From: Atriophallophorus winterbourni
Taxonomy: Eukaryota; Platyhelminthes; Trematoda; Plagiorchiida; Microphallidae
Length of the DNA stretch: 64,000 nt
Assembly: GCA_013407085.1 (NCBI GenBank)
Contig: JACCGJ010023302.1
Location: 1-64,000, forward strand
Reading direction: 5' to 3'
Part shown: positions 59,266-64,000 of the stretch, in pieces
Numbering within the stretch: the first letter of the stretch is position 1
How the letters are laid out: each line of letters begins with the position of its first letter
Position numbers and translations under genes: made by a program
Notes under the pieces: model-generated
What the model saw: the letters and a program-made list of their open reading frames with translations, nothing else
What the model was told of the DNA's origin: nothing
Database searches by the model: none

Positions 59266-59416
59266 CTTATAAACTTGGTAAATCAATTCTGGTTTAGAGG
59301 TGACAATGAGTGGGTCCACAAACTGAACAGCAACATCGAATGTTTGCGCCAGAGTCTTCATACCGTCACCTCCGATTATTGTGTAGAAAAATATTTGTTT
59401 TTTGCATGTCAGTGGT
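59266..59416 (-). CDS. HYDIN: HYDIN exon 4
   Basis: Phase 2/0, 151 bp. Acceptor cattttttag-type tract, donor AAG|gtaaag. Encodes PLTCKKQIFFYTIIGG then DVAVQFVDPLIVTSKPEL, matching the HYDIN segment in which a 'DV.C.F..P.I' strand precedes the next ASH repeat. Confidence 0.9.
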
Positions 59417-60071
59417 CTAAAAATGAAAAACATTGATACAGTAATTCGTGTGGTGTACATGGTGACATTTATAATTCCTTTGTAAAACCCAACAGTGAAA
59501 TTTGTTACTTCTATAAAAGCGATTCTAGATATGACCACCTATATATAAGATAAAATAAAATCCGTGAAAGATTGTCTAGTTTTACAAGCAGACTTAACCG
59601 AGCTCCATTAGTGGTCGATTCAAAAAAGTTACACTTTAATTCACACAAGTTCAAAAAGTTACCAGTTTGAAAACCCTACCCGTAGCAATACGCAGTTGGC
59701 AGTCAAAATCATGACATGAAATCATGGAGCAATTCAATAATGAATACCATTTGCTTAAGAAACAATTAGCTTTACAATAACCACATTAGGGAAACATAGA
59801 TACAAAAAAATATACGTATAAAGAATATGAATGAGTCCTTATGATTATGGTAAGTCAGATTAATGTTTTTTTATTTATGTAAGTGCAATGATAGAAATAG
59901 TTCCTATATATTCGTCCAGTTTGTACGTCAACTAATCTTGATATTGCCCCCACATATTCTGCATTTAAACACCGTTGCTTGTGGTACGCACCATATCTAA
60001 TAGTAGCTTGAAAGTCGAGCATATTTTTCCACTTTATCACCGTTTCCACATTCACTGAACATATGCTTGCT

Positions 60072-60112
60072 GTCTCTACTTGATCAACGCAAACAAATAG
60101 AAACCGGTAGTG
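60072..60112 (+). repeat. Decayed hammerhead-element fragment
   Basis: In intron 3. Keeps tctac, a damaged core TTGATCAA, gcaaacaaatagaaaccggt and gtagtgtgg. Not expected to be active. The rest of intron 3 shows nothing recognisable. Confidence 0.55.
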
Positions 60113-60617
60113 TGGAATTTATGAACAACATAACAAATTTGTCTCTTACATGAGCAGGATGGCCGGTTCGCTAGTCCATTGATCATTTTAATCCACTTGA
60201 CTGCAGCTTAATACCCAAAAGCTATGCAACTTGTTTTTCATCTCGCTGCTTACAGTTGGAGACGTCCAGGCAATAAAGCAATGCTTTTGAACTACCGTTA
60301 TTGATGTACCAATGGCTCCGTAATGTGTATCATCATGCCAAAGTTGTCTTTTGGCCATACACTTACCCCACTAACCTAGATGTATGTTTCGCCTGGGAGA
60401 AAGCTGCTAGCCTAACGCCGAGAGTATGCTCTATTGTTGGGGCCAACCCGGTCTAGATCGATCGATGTGTTGTCCCGGCTATCACACGGTCCCTAACACT
60501 CGGTGCCAATCATTGTGCGATGGACTATGTACTAAGTTGATCGATGTTACGGAAAGTCGGCTTGAAAATGATATCTCTGTTTGTATATGAATCATGTTTC
60601 AGGGATTTTCTTTAAAC

Positions 60618-60781
60618 AGTAACGTAATCGAGTAAGCATCGCCGCCATAAATACTAATGTGTCCGAAAATGTCCAGGAAGTCATACTTGTTACATTCTAC
60701 TTCAAGTGTAATTTCTCCAGCACCCTCGGGTTCCAAAATGATTCTTTGCGGAGTAATTGTCCACTTCGAATCAGTCGAAAT
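60618..60781 (-). CDS. HYDIN: HYDIN exon 3
   Basis: Starts phase 0 after gtacag with ISTDSKWTITPQRIILEPEG, an ASH strand pattern. The 3' limit is uncertain: two weak donors, gtttaa (exon end 60618) and gttact (exon end 60624), both leave phase 2, as the next exon requires. Confidence 0.8.
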
Positions 60782-61094
60782 CTGTACGGGGAAAGCGATT
60801 ATAATGAGGCGAATTACCACAAAATAAGAGGGACCTAATTTTTTGAAAAATTATCTCTAAGCTGAATAGTTAATACGCTTGTGAGTCGGTATAACATGCA
60901 TAGTTGTTTTTACCAGGTTAATTACTTATACGAGCACAGTGTATATCCAACAAGCAAACCAAAAATAATATAGTTTATTATTATTACTGTTAGTGTAAGT
61001 ATGATTGTCATTATTATTAATAACATTATTATTTCCAATATACGAAACATCCGTCGTTTCATGAACATATCGTGGATGGACTAAGTGACTGATG

Positions 61095-61595
61095 TTGAAG
61101 TGATTTCAAAAGCTGGTCTACAGAGCATGTTCACCCTACTACGAAGGCGCCGCCTGCGGTGACTTGGCCACGCCTACAGAATGCAAATTGGTCGTATTCC
61201 GAAAGATCTACTGTACTGTGAGTTGCAATTAGGAAGTTGACTATTGGGCAGACCGCATTTGCGGTACAAAGACGTTTGCCAAAGAGATATGAATGCTCTT
61301 GGCATTGGCCCCGCGAGTTGGGAAGAATTCGCTCTTGACCGCTCACATTGGAGGCATTGTGTAAAGCGTCGTCTGCAAGCTGTGGAGGAGCAGATACAAC
61401 TCTTGTCTGCTGAACGCAGATCACGCCGCCGGCTTGCAACTGACGCCCAACGACCGAGTTCTGCCTATCATTGCAAGCGCTGCGGGAGAGATTGTTCCTC
61501 CAGAATCGGACTGTGTATTCATTTTGCAGAACATGAAAATTCATGCGATTGTGATGTACATCCATGGTCGACATCGACCGACGGAAGCCGACAAC
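61095..61595 (+). mobile_element. RTE-like LINE 3' end, best copy
   Basis: In intron 2, plus strand. Encodes LLRRRRLRWLGHAYRMQIGR, one in-frame stop, then GRPHLRYKDVCQRDMNALGI, DRSHWRHCVKRRLQAVEEQI and the zinc-knuckle-like YHCKRCGRDCSSRIGLCIHF. This is the standard C-terminal region ('RLRWLGHV.RM...R.PK..L', then 'GRP..RYKD..KRD') of a large group of animal LINE polymerases. It is 5'-truncated. Confidence 0.82.
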
Positions 61596-62027
61596 AACAT
61601 TATTATTTAGAATTGGTTCACAGAATTATTGTTCATGCGTGTTTATTAGTGAGCACTTTGTCCCGGAGGATAATTTTGATCAATGCAAAATATGCGATCA
61701 GACATCGCAATTTTACTACAATGAATCCCTAGTTGTTGAAGCTAGACATGATTACAGTTTGAATAGTAAAGTTTGTATACCTTATCAGTTATTCACGCGC
61801 GATCTTGCTGCACTACACCATTAAGATAACAGACAAAATTGCCATTTCAAAACATTTTACTACACATTATATGCGTTCGCATAGTACTTTACCTGTTTTG
61901 ACAATGCGTACATGGTTTTTGAAAAATTAAATTCAACTTATGCATTCTAATAGCAATGTTGTTTGGACATAATGCGGAGACTTACCATCATGAATTGTGT
62001 TCTCAATTAACCCACTTCAAAACTCAC

Positions 62028-62387
62028 CTCAGCGTGTGGCTTCAATTGTTTCCTCTTTGCACCTTTTTCTTCTGTCATCCACATCACATCTTGTTTTCGA
62101 CGACCTTTATTCACCAATCGGAATGTTTGTTTGAACGTATGAGAACTATAAATGGGGCCGTAGAATAATTGCTTTTCTAAAATCGGTTCCACCAAAACCG
62201 TGTTTCCTATGCCTCTCGCGAGTAATTTGATGGAGCTGGGTTGTGAGACATTCGTGACTGTCAATTCCAATTGATCTTGAAACGGTACAACATCATTTGG
62301 AAAGGCTACCACGGTCACTTCCGTTTGACCAAGTGGTGCGATCTCGCTTTCGTGCGGTTGAACACTGAAAATGCTGTTCCTCCTCAG
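62028..62387 (-). CDS. HYDIN: HYDIN exon 2 (two ASH repeats)
   Basis: Phase 0/0, 120 codons. Acceptor attctag, donor GAG|gtgagt. Contains FSVQPHESEIAPLGQTEVTV, then an ARGIGNTVLV segment and FRLVNKGRRKQDVMWMTE. These are typical HYDIN inter-repeat phrases ('GTGTTIV' and 'NRGRR..L.W.TE' in vertebrate HYDIN, from memory). Confidence 0.92.
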
Positions 62388-63537
62388 CTAGAATTGAATA
62401 TTGAATTTGGCGGATGTCAAGTGATTTGAAGCAATTTAATATTTTATACGGTTATATGAATTGATAAAATTTGTGTAGTTAAAACACAGTCCAGTCATCA
62501 ACAAATCTTTTGGTTTTGTTCAACAATGCTGGTTCAATTTTGAATATCGATAAGGCTGATAGAGAAAAATTGTTAGACACGGTTCAATTCCCATCAGGTG
62601 TTGATGACCACTGAAGAATCAGGTTCAAACGAATTTTCTGGTTTTAACCACGGCAGTTTTAATATGTTACGAAACATGCATGGCCTGAAATCGTGTCAAA
62701 GGCTGAAATATGGTTTTACTAAATTCTTCTAAATCATTTTACAAATTTATTCACAAAAGAAATGCTTTAAAACGATTCCCATAATTTTTGAACAGATTGC
62801 GTAGATGGTACTTGGAACTCAACACCTTATTGTCTTTGGGTAAGTTTGGGCAACTCTAAATGTATCGCATGATTCGAGTATGATATTCATAGTAATGCGA
62901 TTACGTGTGACTGTAAGCATGCATCAACTTTCCCTGTTTGACATATCAATTCGACTTCAACATGTACACACCACGTGAATTACAAAAATGCACATAATTT
63001 TACAACAAGGAAGCAAATCAACAAGCCACATATAGAAAGCTTCACTATAAATTTCCATTATTCAATTCTAAAATAAAAAACGAGGCAAGTAAAAGGTTTC
63101 TTCTTTTTCAAGATTATGGATTTCCGATCGGTCTGTAACATATTTAGATAACTTGTTTCTATTTTGTTTCTGAAAACTTAAGCTAGCGGGAACCACGAAC
63201 AACACTTTCATCATTCTAATTATTTACGGGCTTATCATTATATGGAATGATAATCAATTTTGAGGTTCACTTCAGATGGTTCTGCAATTTTTGTTTTGTA
63301 AATTGTCCTAAGCTCAACTGGTTCAAGGTCATCGGAACAGACCCACGAATACGATTATTTCTAACCGACACTCAACATGTGTGTTTGGTAGTAAAATATT
63401 TCATTTTTTTCGTTTTAAGTGGAAAAGAATTGTTCAACATCCTTTGGTTTACTTCGTGCTGTCTTGAAACTAAATATTAAAACAAATAAAAAGCAGAGTA
63501 AAATAGCTAAAAAATCTAATGTCGGTTTATCTCTCAC
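62388..63537 (-). other. HYDIN intron 1 of window
   Basis: About 1.15 kb, AT-rich. No recognisable gene or repeat. Confidence 0.6.
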
Positions 63538-63690
63538 TATTTTCAAATTGAACATAGCTGGGATCGGTGATTCATTCTTCAGCGTCAAAATCCGATTGCT
63601 TGATTGCAGTACTGGTATAGATCCCCAATCGATTTTGACCAATGACGCGTGAACCATGGGTCCTTCGACGGTATATGTTACTGGAATTTT
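63538..63690 (-). CDS. HYDIN: HYDIN exon 1 of window (ASH repeat)
   Basis: Phase 0/0, 51 codons. Begins after tttctag with KIPVTYTVEGPMVHAS and continues VKIDWGSIPVLQSSNRILTL, the start of an ASH/MSP-like beta-sandwich. Ends before gtgaga. The family shows the same 'EGP.VHAS' phrase in its N-terminal third. The preceding exon must lie beyond the right edge. Confidence 0.88.
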
Positions 63691-64000
63691 CTAGAAAGCA
63701 TAAAAATAAGTTCAATTTGTACGAATTATTGATTTATTCAATCAAGTTTTTAAATTTACAAAAAATATTTGACGGATCTGACTGTTATTACTATGTTCTC
63801 AACTGTTTTCCAAAGGAACTCTCGTTTTCCAGAATTAATATTTACGCCTAACATGAAACACGATTTGAAATAAATTCGTCGAAAAGTATTCGCTTTTATT
63901 AATAGCAAACAATGATGTTTATGCAACTCAAGTGGTTCTCGCTTGTAGTTGATTGCGCGTTGGGTTGTATGCAGTTATCATGCCCACCAGACTGAAAATA
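63691..64000 (-). other. HYDIN intron at right edge
   Basis: No HYDIN-like segment seen. A tattttcag acceptor-like sequence lies at the very edge (63992-64000), but the sequence after it has no family resemblance. Confidence 0.6.

Larger units (their letters stand above)
726..63690 (-). other. HYDIN: HYDIN orthologue, partial gene (34 exons, open at both ends)
   Basis: HYDIN is a giant axonemal protein of the central-pair (C2b) projection and is needed for normal ciliary and flagellar beating; in a fluke it would act in flame cells, sperm and ciliated larval cells. Thirty-four exons on the minus strand join into about 3,058 codons without a stop. All junctions are AG/GT and all intron phases agree (phases 0, 1 and 2 all occur), which strongly supports the model. 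The order of motifs matches the family: ASH/MSP-like Ig repeats, a helical insertion, a split adenylate-kinase-like domain with a coiled coil (about residues 1240-1570 of the joined product), a low-complexity linker, then ASH repeats. Human HYDIN is about 5,100 residues, so this is roughly the N-terminal-to-middle 60 percent. Start codon, stop codon and promoter lie outside the window. Exon limits were placed by eye, usually exact but possibly off by one splice choice. Confidence 0.93.

Noticed and set aside
61131..61574. 147-codon minus-strand ORF
   Set aside because: It is the reverse shadow of the RTE-like C-terminal coding sequence on the plus strand (zinc-knuckle region).
1..64000. CRISPR array, operon, rRNA or prokaryotic features
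   Set aside because: No regularly spaced repeats with unique spacers, no Shine-Dalgarno-led gene runs and no rRNA-like sequence; the window is clearly intron-bearing eukaryotic DNA.

Overview
The window is a piece of a eukaryotic nuclear genome. It is AT-rich, genes are split by canonical GT-AG introns, and the introns are loaded with decayed retroelements. The repeats are CR1-like and RTE-like LINE fragments and short elements carrying hammerhead ribozymes of the kind described in schistosomes (Sm-alpha). Together they point to a digenean trematode, most likely a schistosome or a close relative. This is an inference from repeat style and gene structure, not from a database search.

One gene explains almost all coding sequence: a HYDIN (hydrocephalus-inducing protein, axonemal central-pair apparatus) orthologue on the minus strand, running off both ends of the window. 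I read 34 exons, from 63690 (most 5') to 726 (most 3'). They total about 9,174 bp, or about 3,058 codons, with no in-frame stop. Every exon starts after AG and ends before GT, and every neighbouring pair agrees in intron phase. Exon order follows the HYDIN family order: ASH/MSP-like Ig repeats, a large exon with a helical insertion, the split adenylate-kinase-like domain with a coiled coil, a Ser/Arg/Pro-rich linker, then more ASH repeats. The true N and C termini lie outside the window.

Introns range from about 71 bp to about 6.8 kb. The long ones hold: (i) CR1-like non-LTR retrotransposon copies at about 11.6-12.1, 18.6-19.3, 22.2-23.9, 28.9-31.8, 34.6-34.9, 40.2-41.8, 42.3-42.6 and 46.6-47.7 kb, all broken; (ii) RTE-like 3' fragments at about 1.6-1.9, 4.8-5.1, 14.0-14.3, 14.7-15.5, 16.7 and 61.1-61.6 kb; (iii) an LTR-like noncoding repeat family at about 28.8, 38.6-39.2, 43.5-44.25 and 52.1-52.7 kb; (iv) a tRNA-like SINE head near 56.8 kb; (v) short elements with hammerhead ribozyme cores near 5.7, 18.0-18.4, 25.4, 26.4-26.7, 51.3, 55.95 and 60.1 kb.

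The most interesting points are three. Hammerhead ribozymes with intact cores lie in the sense orientation inside HYDIN introns. A head-to-tail dimer of the hammerhead element (spacing about 241 bp) is flanked by a 38-bp target duplication, and a second pair has spacing of about 243 bp. The HYDIN adenylate-kinase-like domain appears to have lost its Walker A lysine. I found no separate second protein gene, tRNA gene, rRNA gene or CRISPR array. I do not see a wholly new system beyond the ribozyme-bearing elements.
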